Below are positions 26,311 to 35,072 of a DNA stretch of 64,000 bases, piece after piece. Both the position numbers and the translations under genes were made by a program. The stretch is taken from NCBI GenBank assembly GCA_004555725.1, contig SFHC01000002.1, positions 62,001 to 126,000 of the forward strand, given 5' to 3'. Position 1 is the stretch's first letter, and the number at the start of each line of letters is the position of its first letter. The stretch is from [Eubacterium] saphenum. GTDB taxonomy: Bacteria > Bacillota > Clostridia > Peptostreptococcales > Anaerovoracaceae. The notes beneath the pieces are model-generated. The model searched no databases. It saw only the letters and a list, made by a program, of their open reading frames with translations, and was not told where the DNA came from.

Positions 26311-26991
26311 CTATGATTCCTTATGCACTGGAATCAGCGGTTTCACAAGCTTATACAGCTGCGCCGCGATCTTGTTCTCCGGACTTGGAAATTCTTTCAT
26401 TAACGCGTTATTGACATCCTGCTTGGTTGTATTCTCACGAAGAATGTCCGCAACTCTTTTTGCGTCGCCGTGATCAGGAATCAATTCCTTGACCATGCTC
26501 AGCAAAGTATCTTTCTTTTTCTGGTTTTTCTGCGTCTTCTTTTTTGCTTTTTTGGCAGCAGGTTTCTGAACCGCTGCAGGTTCGGCTCCCGGCACTTCTC
26601 TGTGTTTCTTTGGCGCAGGCTTTTTCTTCGGGCAGCCTTCACCCAGACTTTCAATACGTTTCACACACACGTCTTTCTCTTGCCAGTACCGGCACACACT
26701 CTGGTACCCTTTGTCGTAACTGACAATGTAGTACTCATCGCCGATTCCGCTTCCCACCAGACAGCCCAGCTCTGTAGCCAGCTGGAAATCGAGATCATTC
26801 TTATGTCCGACCTGGACTTCTTTAAAACTGAATTCCGCCCGGCTGTTATTGATCTGAAGATGCATCGGAATCGTCATCGTCTGCGCGTATTCACTGTAAA
26901 AGACAATAACCTTGTCCTCTTCAGACAGGCGCTCAATGCCTTTCAGCGCGTCCTGCTTGATGTTTTCATAGTCGATGAAAAAATATTTCAT
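26311..26991 (-). CDS. PIN-like (NYN-type) nuclease-fold protein
   Basis: A 226-residue protein. MKYFFIDYENIKQD at the start, the SFKEVQVGHKNDLDFQLATELG block and YYIVSYDKGYQSVCRYW give the spaced acidic residues of PIN-like RNase folds (D7, E9, ND.D near 60, SxDKGY near 85). A highly basic Lys/Pro/Ala linker (about 120-155) leads to a C-terminal helical domain (about 160-226) that looks like a small nucleic-acid-binding module. An RNA-cleaving or RNA-processing role is plausible. GGAG lies before ATG 26991; further in-frame codons upstream lack a ribosome site. It follows a DD-carboxypeptidase gene on the same strand. Confidence 0.75.
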   Translation of the reverse strand: MKYFFIDYENIKQDALKGIERLSEEDKVIVFYSEYAQTMTIPMHLQINNSRAEFSFKEVQVGHKNDLDFQLATELGCLVGSGIGDEYYIVSYDKGYQSVCRYWQEKDVCVKRIESLGEGCPKKKPAPKKHREVPGAEPAAVQKPAAKKAKKKTQKNQKKKDTLLSMVKELIPDHGDAKRVADILRENTTKQDVNNALMKEFPSPENKIAAQLYKLVKPLIPVHKES

Positions 26992-27068
26992 TCTTATTCC
27001 ACTCCTGTCCTGCCTGCCAGGATATCTCTGAAGCATCCGCAGAGGGAGAGGTCTCTGCGCACCCCGGC

Positions 27069-28241
27069 TTAGTTATCCTGCCAGGTCCTGATGTATTTAC
27101 ACAGTTTCTTGACATCCTTAAAACGGTTGCTGCTGTGCATAACGACGGTGACATATTTCACGCCCTTATACTCATAGATGCCTGAATAGCACTGGCCGGC
27201 CAGGGTTGTAGTGCCGGTCTTTCCGCCGAGGCATCCTTTATAGTGCTCCAGCAGCAAGTCATTGGTTGTGTATAATACGTTGTAACGTTTTTTGTGGTTC
27301 AGTGCACGGAATTTCACGGACTTCTCCATAGTGATCGTACGGAATTCCTTTAATTTATAGGCGCGGGCATTGATCGAAGCCAGATCCCGGGCAGAAGAAT
27401 AATGGCCCTCTTCATCCATGCCGTGCGGATTCATGAAGTGCGTATTCTTTAATCCCATCCGGCGGACTTCAGCATTCATCATCGAAACAAACTTCTCTTC
27501 ACTGCCGGCCGTTGTCTCTGCAACCGCCTCGGCACTGTCGTTGGAAGACGCGATGAGCATCGCGCGCCACAGATCGTGAAGTTTGAAAATGTCGCCTTTT
27601 TTCTTATACAGATTTCCGTCCGGCGTATGGATTACATTTTTTGTAATGACTGCGTTCGAATCCGGATCGGCGTGCGTCATCGTAATGATCGCGGTCATCA
27701 TCTTAGTCGTGCTCGCGTTCGGAAGACGCTTGTTCATATTATAGTCGTAGAGAACAGCGCCAGTCTTCAGATTGACGATAACCGCGGATTTACAGCGAAT
27801 ACCTGCCGCGGCGCGATTTTTCTGCGTGACGGTGATTGTCTTGGAGTACGATCTTCCGCCCCTCGCAGCCGGAAGATACACTCTCCACCTGGAATACGTC
27901 TTCTTCTGCCAGGTTCCCGGAAAAGCAACCGTAACGCGGGACTGATCTCCGGAACCGGTGCGGAAACGCTCTGCAGTCACCCACTTCTTGTTTCCTGTGT
28001 CATACTTCTGAAGCAGAATCAGGCGGCTTTTTGCAGGCGACACCTTGAAACTAGTCTTTAACACTGTCCCTGCCGCAGGATTCAGCTGCCCCTTCAGTCC
28101 TGAAACTCTGGTCTCCCTGAACCCGATCCCGTGTCCGGACTGCGCGACCGCGAATCCCAGAACAATCATCAACAGGACCAGCGCCGCAATGCAGACGCCG
28201 AGCCTTTTTTTATTTGCTACCCTGTACCTTCTGCTTCTCAT
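27069..28241 (-). CDS. D-alanyl-D-alanine carboxypeptidase, serine-type (S11 family)
   Basis: About 390 residues. After an Arg-rich start comes a membrane helix/signal (RLGVCIAALVLLMIVLGFAVA), an extracytoplasmic spacer of about 110 residues with beta-rich composition, and the penicillin-binding catalytic domain. The active-site motifs are S177-T-T-K180, SSN (SNDSAEA) and KTGTTTLAGQC, the classic SxxK, SxN and KTG triad. It trims the terminal D-Ala from peptidoglycan stem peptides. The start is uncertain: ATG 28241 has a weak GGAAAAG, while GTG 28256 lies 13 bases from a strong GGAGGA. There is no obvious C-terminal amphipathic anchor. Confidence 0.92.
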   Translation of the reverse strand: MRSRRYRVANKKRLGVCIAALVLLMIVLGFAVAQSGHGIGFRETRVSGLKGQLNPAAGTVLKTSFKVSPAKSRLILLQKYDTGNKKWVTAERFRTGSGDQSRVTVAFPGTWQKKTYSRWRVYLPAARGGRSYSKTITVTQKNRAAAGIRCKSAVIVNLKTGAVLYDYNMNKRLPNASTTKMMTAIITMTHADPDSNAVITKNVIHTPDGNLYKKKGDIFKLHDLWRAMLIASSNDSAEAVAETTAGSEEKFVSMMNAEVRRMGLKNTHFMNPHGMDEEGHYSSARDLASINARAYKLKEFRTITMEKSVKFRALNHKKRYNVLYTTNDLLLEHYKGCLGGKTGTTTLAGQCYSGIYEYKGVKYVTVVMHSSNRFKDVKKLCKYIRTWQDN

Positions 28242-28379
28242 GTTTGACTTTTCCACATTAACCCATGCTTCCTCCGCACAGGTTTTCCTTTCTAGAAACT
28301 TAAAATGAGCCGCTGCAAAATCTGCTGCAGCCATAAATCACTGCGAATCCGGCCGTTTCCGGCTTTCTGTCTGGAAACA

Positions 28380-28402
28380 AAAACAGATGCAGCCTCTGCA
28401 CC
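28380..28402 (-). terminator. Terminator downstream of the MBL-fold gene
   Basis: On the minus strand GGTGCAG, a 3-base loop and CTGCATC (one G-U pair) are followed by TGTTTTTG. It lies about 75 bases after the stop of the gene at 28476-29336. Confidence 0.6.
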
Positions 28403-28475
28403 TCCGCGGCAATCACAATCCGCTGAGTCAGCAGGCAACATCTGCCCTGCCTACCACGATTCAGACCATCTCCCG

Positions 28476-29336
28476 CTATTTTGACGGGATTTCAATACGT
28501 ATTCCGGTTGTCAGTCTCTGCACCTGATCCGGATCCATGTACTTCGCAAGAAGCCTGAACCCGATCTCTCCTGTGCAGTGGCCTGTCCAGACTCTCTGAA
28601 TCCCGTGATCCTTCAGGAAAAACGCGAGTCTCTGGATATTCTGTTCCGGCACCGTGCAGATTTCCGCATTACCATGCATGCCCATCATATGGAGACCTCC
28701 GATGAACGCACAGATCGGCGCATGATGGAAATTCTCATCCACCTCGCGGATAATACAGTCCGCCCCTGCATGCGAACAGCTGCTGACAATCACAAGTCCC
28801 GGCTCCGCGTCGAACACAACACTCATTTCATGAGAGAAATCATCCGGAACGAACGCATCTCCCGTTTTCCTGTACATGTCCGCTTTCTCCCCGGTTTTTT
28901 CCAGCCCCGGTGTAGAATGCGGCACCAGATACACACCGTCTGCAATACTGCACACACGATTGACCATCCGAATCCTCCGGCCCTGCTCCTTCACAAGGCC
29001 CTCCGGAATGCCAATGTACTTCTGCGTTCCGTCCTTCTGCTGCAGATAATGGCCTTCCGGCGCAGTCTCCATCATGTAGACCGGCGCTTTTTCATTTTTC
29101 TGCAGGAATACCGGCAGTCCTCCCGCATGATCATAATGCCCGTGCGAAAGAATGCAGACATCCATATCCGCCAGTTCAATGCCGAGCGCCTGCGCATTCT
29201 GCATAAACGCGTCACTTGCGCCCGTGTCAATCAGGTACTGCCGCTCGCCATATTCAATACAGAGACTCAGTCCGTGTTCATTAACAAGCTCCGATCCCTG
29301 AGGCCTGCTGTTTTCTGTCAGAACTGTAATTTTCAT
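28476..29336 (-). CDS. MBL-fold metallohydrolase, dihydropterin-phosphate-synthase-like family
   Basis: A 286-residue single-domain metallo-beta-lactamase fold. The metal motif SHGHYDHAGG (about 62-71) and the later SSCSHAGADC and WTGHCTGE blocks supply zinc ligands. These blocks resemble the family related to archaeal 7,8-dihydropterin-6-methyl-4-(beta-D-ribofuranosyl)aminobenzene-5'-phosphate synthase. Bacterial members are generally uncharacterised hydrolases. AGGAGG lies 8 bases before ATG 29336. The gene is divergent from a NUDIX hydrolase. Substrate unknown. Confidence 0.85.
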   Translation of the reverse strand: MKITVLTENSRPQGSELVNEHGLSLCIEYGERQYLIDTGASDAFMQNAQALGIELADMDVCILSHGHYDHAGGLPVFLQKNEKAPVYMMETAPEGHYLQQKDGTQKYIGIPEGLVKEQGRRIRMVNRVCSIADGVYLVPHSTPGLEKTGEKADMYRKTGDAFVPDDFSHEMSVVFDAEPGLVIVSSCSHAGADCIIREVDENFHHAPICAFIGGLHMMGMHGNAEICTVPEQNIQRLAFFLKDHGIQRVWTGHCTGEIGFRLLAKYMDPDQVQRLTTGIRIEIPSK

Positions 29337-29543
29337 AAACAACCCCTCCTAGCAGTTGTAACGGAACAGCGCAAGGCCGAAAAAAACAGTCCCTGCACAA
29401 AACCCAGCTATTACTATACCACATTGCGATGAAGTTTTTGTGGTCAAGCGGATTAATAAATGATAAAATTCCATTTTTGCGCAGTTAAGTATATGATAGA
29501 GTTGCCAATCAGACAAAAAAACGACGCGCAAGGAGGTACCCGC

Positions 29544-30035
29544 ATGTCGAAAACCGTACAGGCAGAACTGACTACGCTCTGCTACATCGAAAAGAATAAC
29601 CAGTATCTGATGATGCACCGCATCAAAAAAGAACACGATATCAATCAGGGAAAATGGATCGGCGTTGGCGGCCATTTCCTGCAGAATGAGAGTCCGGAAG
29701 ACTGTCTTCTCCGCGAAACAAGAGAAGAAACCGGCCTGACACTGACCCGCTGGGCGCTTCGCGGAATCATCACTTTTCTGTATGCTGACAGCGCCGCCGA
29801 ATACATGTTCCTGTATACAGCAGACGAGTTTACCGGTGAAATGCACGTCTGCGATGAAGGCGTCCTGGAGTGGATCCCGAAGGACCAGATCGGATCGCTG
29901 AATCTCTGGGAAGGCGACCGCATTTTCCTTCGTCTTCTTCAAAGCGATTCCGGCTGCTTCTCGCTGAAGCTGAAGTACGATTCGAAAAATGCGCTGCGGG
30001 CCGCTGTCCTTAACGGAAAGCCTCTTGCACTGTAA
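29544..30035 (+). CDS. NUDIX hydrolase (8-oxo-dGTP diphosphatase-like)
   Basis: A 163-residue protein. The NUDIX box is complete, beginning GGHFLQNESPEDCLLRE and ending REETGL, giving the G-x5-E-x7-R-E-x2-E-E-x-G pattern that binds Mg2+ and cleaves X-linked nucleoside diphosphates. The flanking WIGVGG and WIPKDQI segments are like MutT/8-oxo-dGTPases. AAGGAGG is 7 bases before ATG 29544; open codons upstream have no ribosome site. It is convergent with the MATE gene, with 16 bases between stops. Confidence 0.9.
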   Translation: MSKTVQAELTTLCYIEKNNQYLMMHRIKKEHDINQGKWIGVGGHFLQNESPEDCLLRETREETGLTLTRWALRGIITFLYADSAAEYMFLYTADEFTGEMHVCDEGVLEWIPKDQIGSLNLWEGDRIFLRLLQSDSGCFSLKLKYDSKNALRAAVLNGKPLAL

Positions 30036-30051
30036 TATTTGTCCGCAGAAC

Positions 30052-31431
30052 TTACTCCGCGGAAGACTGTACACCGCCGTCCGCACCCTTTCCGCCCCAG
30101 CTCAGGTTCTGATAAACACGCCGGAACAGGATCCAGGATACTGCCGCGGTAACCGCCTCTGCAATCCAGAACGCATGCCACACGCCGGACGGCCCTATAA
30201 TACGGCTCAGAACCGCCGCACACGGCAGAATCACCGCTGTATACCGGAGAAAGGAGATCACAAAGGATTCTATGCCTCTTCCCAGCGCTTCCAGACAGCC
30301 GGACGCAACCACAGAAACTGCAGACGGCAGAAAGCCGATGCAGATGATTCTAAGCGCCCCGGTTCCTATGCGCAGCGCCTCAGGCCCCGCAGAAAACAGT
30401 GCGGTCAGCTGCCTCGGAATACACAGGCACAGAATCGTACCCGCCGCCATAATCCACAGCGTCAGCTTCAGCGCATCCTTATAGATTGTCCAGACGCGCT
30501 GTTTTTCACGGGCGCCGTAATTATAGGCCATCAGCGGACGCATCCCCTGCACCAGGCCGTTGGAAGCCATGTATAAAAAATTCTGCAGTTTATAATAAAT
30601 GCCGAGCACAAAGACGTATACCGCGGAGAACGGCGCCAGAATCGCATTCAGGCAGGTAATCAGAAAAGACGGCAGCAGCATGTTCATCGTCGCCGCAGCG
30701 CCGACAGCATACATGCCTTTCACCTGCGCTCCCGGAAAATGTGCTTTCCGCAAATGAACATGAATCGGGAACCCCCCGCGTTTATACAGCAGAAGGTAAA
30801 AAATCAGTGAAATGGTCTGGCTGATCCCTGTTGCAAGACCGGCGCCGGAAATTCCCATGCGCGGAAATACACCAATCCCGAAGATCATCAGCGGATCCAG
30901 CAGGATGTTGCAGCCTGCACCGATCAGCATCGCTGTCATCGAGGATGTCATCCACCCTGCCGCCTGAAAGATTTTCTGCCATGTGATCTGTAAATTTACG
31001 ATAATGGAAAATAGGAAAACGACACGCGCATAGGCCATGCCGTCACGCAGGATTTCCGCGCCCGGACGGTAAAACAGAAGAAACGGGCGCGACACGAGCA
31101 GACAGACAGCGGTGACAATCGCTCCGTGCAGAATACTCAGCCAAATGCCGGCAGAAGCAGTTTCATCCGCCAGGACGCCGTTCCCCGCACCGAGCTGCCT
31201 CGCACAGACCGCATTGATGCCGACACCAAAGCCAACAGCTACAGAAAACATCACATTCTGCAGCGGAAAGAGCAGCGAAAGCGCCGTCATCGCGTTCTGA
31301 CTGATCATGGAAACAAATATACTGTCGACAATATTATACAGTGAATTCGCGATCATGGAGATCGTCATCGGCACACCCATTGAAACCAGCAGACTCATGA
31401 TCGATTTTTCCCTCATATTCCGCTGATTCAT
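30052..31431 (-). CDS. MATE family cation-coupled drug/metabolite exporter
   Basis: A 459-residue protein with twelve predicted helices in two homologous halves. The N-terminal SMGVPMTISMIANSLYNIVDSIFVS segment and repeated GAGCNILLDPLMIFG / IGISGAGLATGISQ segments identify the MATE family (DinF/NorM-like branch). AAGGAGG precedes the ATG. The upstream 240 bases hold two inverted repeats that could regulate it. Substrates are unknown. Confidence 0.92.
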   Translation of the reverse strand: MNQRNMREKSIMSLLVSMGVPMTISMIANSLYNIVDSIFVSMISQNAMTALSLLFPLQNVMFSVAVGFGVGINAVCARQLGAGNGVLADETASAGIWLSILHGAIVTAVCLLVSRPFLLFYRPGAEILRDGMAYARVVFLFSIIVNLQITWQKIFQAAGWMTSSMTAMLIGAGCNILLDPLMIFGIGVFPRMGISGAGLATGISQTISLIFYLLLYKRGGFPIHVHLRKAHFPGAQVKGMYAVGAAATMNMLLPSFLITCLNAILAPFSAVYVFVLGIYYKLQNFLYMASNGLVQGMRPLMAYNYGAREKQRVWTIYKDALKLTLWIMAAGTILCLCIPRQLTALFSAGPEALRIGTGALRIICIGFLPSAVSVVASGCLEALGRGIESFVISFLRYTAVILPCAAVLSRIIGPSGVWHAFWIAEAVTAAVSWILFRRVYQNLSWGGKGADGGVQSSAE

Positions 31432-31519
31432 ACTCTTTGACCTCCTTCTCTAACCGTTATTATACCGAATATTTCTATATTTTTCAGGTAAAATGATCAA
31501 ATATCTTTGCGTGATACGT

Positions 31520-31573
31520 CACAATTCGTTGTGTAAAAAGTTCGGGGATAATCATGTGCAAACGGTATCCCCG
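31520..31573 (-). promoter_or_regulatory. Inverted repeats upstream of the MATE gene
   Basis: Two dyads lie between pta's terminator and the MATE start: CACAA-TTCG-TTGTG at 31520-31533, and CGGGGATA (31543-31550) with TATCCCCG (31566-31573). Read on the minus strand, the second is followed by AACTTTTTAC, so it may be an attenuator or an operator for the exporter. Confidence 0.35.
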
Positions 31574-31592
31574 TTTTGCTCAATAAAAAACC

Positions 31593-31625
31593 GCTGCATC
31601 CGGGGAGTATGTTTCCGGATGCAGC
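31593..31625 (-). terminator. Terminator downstream of pta
   Basis: Stem GCTGCATCCGG / CCGGATGCAGC (31593-31603 and 31615-31625); on the minus strand the stem is followed by GGTTTTTTATTG, a strong U tract. Confidence 0.9.
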
Positions 31626-31676
31626 AGTCTTCATCTCTTCTATTTCAGAAAATAAATATGACCTAACACGGTGGGA

Positions 31677-32687
31677 TTAAGAAAGTGCCGCTGTGATCAG
31701 TGCCATTCTGTAAACTTCATCTGCGTCACAGCCGCGGCTCAGGTCATTGATCGGGGCGTTCAGACCCTGCAGAATCGGGCCGTATGCTGCAAATCCGCCG
31801 AGACGCTGAGCAATCTTGTAGCCGATATTTCCAGCTTCGATGTTCGGGAAGATGAAGGTGTTTGCCTGGCCGGCAACCTTGGATCCCTTAGCCTTTGTCT
31901 CTGCTACAACAGGGGATACCGCAGCATCGAACTGCAGCTCGCCGTCGATAGCGAGTTCCGGAGCCATCTTCTGCGCCTCGATTGTTGCATCATGGGACAG
32001 TTTAACTGTGCCGCCCTTTCCGGAACCCTTAGTGGAGAAGCTCAGTACAGCAACCTTAGGATCAATGCCGAATACAGACGCCGTCTTTGCTGTTCCGACT
32101 GCAACCTCTGCCAGCTTCTGCGCAGCTGTTCTGGTTACATTGCCTTCCTTATCTACGGAATCCTGATAGTCGATGTTGATCGCGCAGTCTCCCATAGCCA
32201 GCTTCTCACCTGTCTCTTCCTTGACAAGAATAAAGCAGGAGCTTACCAGATGTGCTTCCGGAGTCGTCTTAATCAGCTGAAGCGCAGGTCTTACGGTATC
32301 TGCAGTGGAATATGTAGCACCGCCGAGCAGGCAGTCAGCCTTTCCCATCTTTACCAGCATTGTTCCGAAATAGTTGCCGTGGGACAGAGCGTCGCGAACC
32401 TGCTCCTCTGTCATCTTGCCCTTTCTGAGCTTAACCATCTCTGCAACCATCTCATCCATGCCGTCATACTCAGCAGGATCAATAATCTCGCACTTGCTCA
32501 GGTCATAGCCGCCCTTCTTGGCGCCCTCGTCGAACTCTTTCTGTGTTCCGACCAGAATAACCTTCAGTGTATCATCTGCCGTCAGCTTCTGTGCAGCGTC
32601 CATGATACGCGGATCCGGGCCGTCCGGCAGTACGATTGTACGATTATCCTTCTGTAATTTCTCTTTCAACTCTGTAAAAATTGACAC
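31677..32687 (-). CDS. pta: Phosphate acetyltransferase
   Basis: A 336-residue Pta of the short, single-domain type. It interconverts acetyl-CoA + Pi and acetyl phosphate + CoA. NRTIVLPDGPDPRIMDAA at the start, NYFGTMLVKMGKADCLLGGATYSTADTVRPALQ and the glycine-rich KGSGKGG segment are diagnostic. Translation starts at GTG 32687, about 7 bases after GGAGGG. It is monocistronic between its own promoter and terminator; no ackA is adjacent. With AdhE and the HPr-LDH protein it marks mixed acetate/ethanol/lactate fermentation. Confidence 0.96.
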   Translation of the reverse strand: MSIFTELKEKLQKDNRTIVLPDGPDPRIMDAAQKLTADDTLKVILVGTQKEFDEGAKKGGYDLSKCEIIDPAEYDGMDEMVAEMVKLRKGKMTEEQVRDALSHGNYFGTMLVKMGKADCLLGGATYSTADTVRPALQLIKTTPEAHLVSSCFILVKEETGEKLAMGDCAINIDYQDSVDKEGNVTRTAAQKLAEVAVGTAKTASVFGIDPKVAVLSFSTKGSGKGGTVKLSHDATIEAQKMAPELAIDGELQFDAAVSPVVAETKAKGSKVAGQANTFIFPNIEAGNIGYKIAQRLGGFAAYGPILQGLNAPINDLSRGCDADEVYRMALITAALS

Positions 32688-32732
32688 CTTTAATCCCTCC
32701 AGTTAGAATAGATACTAATATCATACGTGGTT

Positions 32733-32761
32733 ATATTACCATAATTTGGCTGTGTATTCAA
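32733..32761 (-). promoter_or_regulatory. Promoter of pta
   Basis: On the minus strand: TTGAAT (32761-32756), 17-base spacer, TAATAT (32738-32733). It gives a leader of about 40 bases before the GTG start. Confidence 0.5.
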
Positions 32762-32837
32762 TTACAGCAGCCCTGTTAATAATTAGATTAGTGCGCCTCC
32801 GCACACCATTTCCGGACAAAAACGAAAGCGAGCAAGG

Positions 32838-33173
32838 ATGAACCTGAAAACACAAAGCATCAAACAGCACAACAGTCCTCATACAGAAATACCGACAAAA
32901 AGTTATCAGTATTTCTCTCATAAGGACTGTGAATTCTATCCCTGTCATCCGGGAGCAGATCCGGGTAATTTCAACTGTCTGTTCTGCTGGTGCCCGCTCT
33001 ACACGCTGGGACCGGACTGCGGAGGGAACTTCCGCTATAACGAGCGCGGACTGAAGGACTGCACCGGCTGTCTCTTTCCGCACAAGAGAGAAAACTATCC
33101 GCGCATATCCGCACGCTACCAGGACATCGTCAATGCCATGAAAAACCATCCCCTGTCATCCAGAGACGATTAA
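32838..33173 (+). CDS. Cysteine-rich small-domain protein
   Basis: A 111-residue soluble protein. YQYFSHKDCEFYPCHPG, FNCLFCWCPLY, DCGG and LKDCTGCLFPH contain nine closely spaced cysteines plus histidines, matching the cysteine-rich small domain family (PF04071). Members probably bind a metal or iron-sulfur cluster; some lie near cobalamin genes, but none are here. A modest AAGG precedes the ATG. The stop codon overlaps that of the small membrane-protein gene on the other strand. Confidence 0.8.
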   Translation: MNLKTQSIKQHNSPHTEIPTKSYQYFSHKDCEFYPCHPGADPGNFNCLFCWCPLYTLGPDCGGNFRYNERGLKDCTGCLFPHKRENYPRISARYQDIVNAMKNHPLSSRDD

Positions 33174-33340
33174 AACACGGCTGTAAACAACAGGATCAGG
33201 ATCGGCAGCAGAATCAGCAGCCCTGCAAGACGGAAAAAAATCTTTGCCGCCGTCCAGATTACGCATCCGATCAGCCAGATCACGCCAATCACCGCCATCA
33301 ATATCAAGAATCCGGTAAATAAGGTCATTCCTAAAAACAT
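33170..33340 (-). CDS. Small hydrophobic membrane protein, 56 residues
   Basis: A short gene convergent with, and overlapping the stop codon of, the cysteine-rich protein. The product starts MFLGMTLFTGFLILMAVIG and has two hydrophobic stretches (about 6-30 and 36-56) separated by a short basic linker (TAAKIFFR). AAGGGATGATC precedes the ATG. Uninterrupted hydrophobic character and the good ribosome site argue for a real small membrane protein; no family is recognised. An overlapping longer frame on the same strand is hydrophilic and has no ribosome site. Confidence 0.5.
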   Translation of the reverse strand: MFLGMTLFTGFLILMAVIGVIWLIGCVIWTAAKIFFRLAGLLILLPILILLFTAVF

Positions 33341-33451
33341 GATCATCCCTTCTGTTCAACACTTAGCAATATGATTTCATTACTGTTTTTTTCACGATAA
33401 TCATACCACACTTCCCTGCCTCACAATCTTATATCTCTGTCACATAAAAAA

Positions 33452-33471
33452 GCAGCCCCCGACGAGGCTGC
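33452..33471 (-). terminator. Terminator downstream of folC
   Basis: GCAGCC / GGCTGC stem with an 8-base loop, followed on the minus strand by TTTTTTATG, 11 bases after the folC stop. Confidence 0.75.
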
Positions 33472-33481
33472 AAAGAAAAAA

Positions 33482-34930
33482 TCAATTTAAATTCAATTTC
33501 CGGCAGTATTCCCGGACACTCCCGATATAGTACAGCGATCCGAACGCGCAGATCACGGCGTCCGGATAATCGCGCAGGCAGCGGTCCACTGCCTTTTCCG
33601 GCGTTTCACAGTCAATCGTCTCAACCCCTGTCTTTTCCAGAAACTCTGCGAGATCCGAGGACGAAAGCGCGCGGTCACAGTGCGGCGTAACCGTCAGAAA
33701 ACGTTCCGCCAGCGGCTGAATCAGATGATACATCTGGGAATAATCCTTATCCGCGAGCACACCAGTGATAAATGTAATCTTCTTTCCCGGGAACAGGTTC
33801 TCCAGGCTTTCTCTGAGGGATTCCACGCCGTCCGGATTATGCGCGCCGTCAATCAGAATCGCCGGTTTTCTGCTGACCAGCTCAAACCGTCCGTTCCAGC
33901 GCGTCTTCTGAAATCCTTCTTTCAGCGCCTCTTCAGAAACCGGCCATCCTTTCCGCTGCAGCACCCGGATTGCCGCCAGAGCGGTCAGAGAATTGCTCAT
34001 CTGATACATACCGAGGAGTCCGATCGTCAGTTCTTCGCCGTCCGGCAGCCGATACGTCTGGCCATCAAGATCGGTATGCAGAAGTTCCGGGGACAAAGGG
34101 CGGCCGAGCAAGCTCTTAATCTCATCGGTTTCCGCATGGATTCCCGCAGCTTCTTGTTCCATGCGCATCTCCTGCGCCGCCGCTCCGCTTTTCAGCAGGC
34201 ACTTTGGATCAGAATCAATAAAGGACAGATTCGCGTGATGTTCATGCGCCGCCTTGCGGAGAACCTCTCTCGCCACTTCTTCCTGCGGCGCAGAGACAGT
34301 GTCCACACCGTCTAAAATAATCCCGGCCTTTTCATGCGCGATTTCATCAATTGTATTTCCCAGGAACTGCATGTGATCATACCCAAGTTTTGTGATAACC
34401 GCAACAGCCTTATCCTGCGGACGGACAATATTGGTCGCGTCAAGCCGGCCTCCCATGCCGACCTCCAGCACAACAGCATCGCAGTTCTGCTCCCGGAAAT
34501 ACAGAAACGCGACTGCTGTAACCATCTCAAAAACAGTCGGCTCCGCCCATCCGTCTGCAGCCATTTCCTCCGACTTTTCGCGAACCTTCGCTGTCAAGCG
34601 AGCCACATCGGCTTCCGCGATTTCCTCTCCGCAGACCCGGATGCGCTCCGTGAAATGCTCCAGATACGGCGACGTATATAGTCCGGTCTTCAGCCCGGAA
34701 GACCGGAGCACCCGTTCAATAAACGCTGCTGTGGAACCCTTTCCGTTCGTTCCGGCCACATGGATGTACTGCATTCCGTCCTGAGGGTTTCCCAGACGGC
34801 GCATCAGTTCTGTCACCGGTTTCAGTCCCGGACGGGTCTGTGAATATTTAGGGGCGTTCAGCCATGTCAGCGCCTCTTCATACGTCATTTTGCTTTCCTG
34901 TTTTTCTCTGTCTGTCTCTGTTGTATTCAT
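33482..34930 (-). CDS. folC: Bifunctional folylpolyglutamate synthase/dihydrofolate synthase
   Basis: A 482-residue cytoplasmic ATP-dependent ligase adding glutamates to folates (and to dihydropteroate in bifunctional members). The P-loop is HVAGTNGKGSTAAF (about 65-78), followed by TSPYLEHFTERI, VLEVGMGGRLDATN and, in the C-terminal Mur-ligase-like domain, LIDGAHNPDG. GAGACAGGAC precedes ATG 34930; a second ATG 14 codons later also has AGGAAA, so the start is not certain. It lies downstream of folT and fhs, consistent with a folate retention and one-carbon block. Confidence 0.95.
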   Translation of the reverse strand: MNTTETDREKQESKMTYEEALTWLNAPKYSQTRPGLKPVTELMRRLGNPQDGMQYIHVAGTNGKGSTAAFIERVLRSSGLKTGLYTSPYLEHFTERIRVCGEEIAEADVARLTAKVREKSEEMAADGWAEPTVFEMVTAVAFLYFREQNCDAVVLEVGMGGRLDATNIVRPQDKAVAVITKLGYDHMQFLGNTIDEIAHEKAGIILDGVDTVSAPQEEVAREVLRKAAHEHHANLSFIDSDPKCLLKSGAAAQEMRMEQEAAGIHAETDEIKSLLGRPLSPELLHTDLDGQTYRLPDGEELTIGLLGMYQMSNSLTALAAIRVLQRKGWPVSEEALKEGFQKTRWNGRFELVSRKPAILIDGAHNPDGVESLRESLENLFPGKKITFITGVLADKDYSQMYHLIQPLAERFLTVTPHCDRALSSSDLAEFLEKTGVETIDCETPEKAVDRCLRDYPDAVICAFGSLYYIGSVREYCRKLNLN

Positions 34931-35016
34931 GTCCTGTCTCTTCTTTGTCGTGATAATATCATTACATTTCTGTTCTGCACAGAAACCGGGTATCCGTCTC
35001 TCATGCAGCCTTGAAA

Positions 35017-35052
35017 ACACGGCCGTCCTGCACTGCAGGGAAACGGCCGTGT
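35017..35052 (-). terminator. Terminator/attenuator between folT and folC
   Basis: A long hairpin: outer stem ACACGGCCGT (35017-35026) / ACGGCCGTGT (35043-35052) with inner CCTGCA / TGCAGG. On the minus strand it is followed by TTTTC. It would end or reduce transcription from folT into folC. Confidence 0.7.
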
Positions 35053-35072
35053 CGCTCTTTGTCCTGAATATA

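Noticed and set aside
33156..33362. 68-codon hydrophilic frame overlapping the small membrane protein
   Set aside because: Same strand, different frame, no ribosome site; the hydrophobic frame is more coherent.
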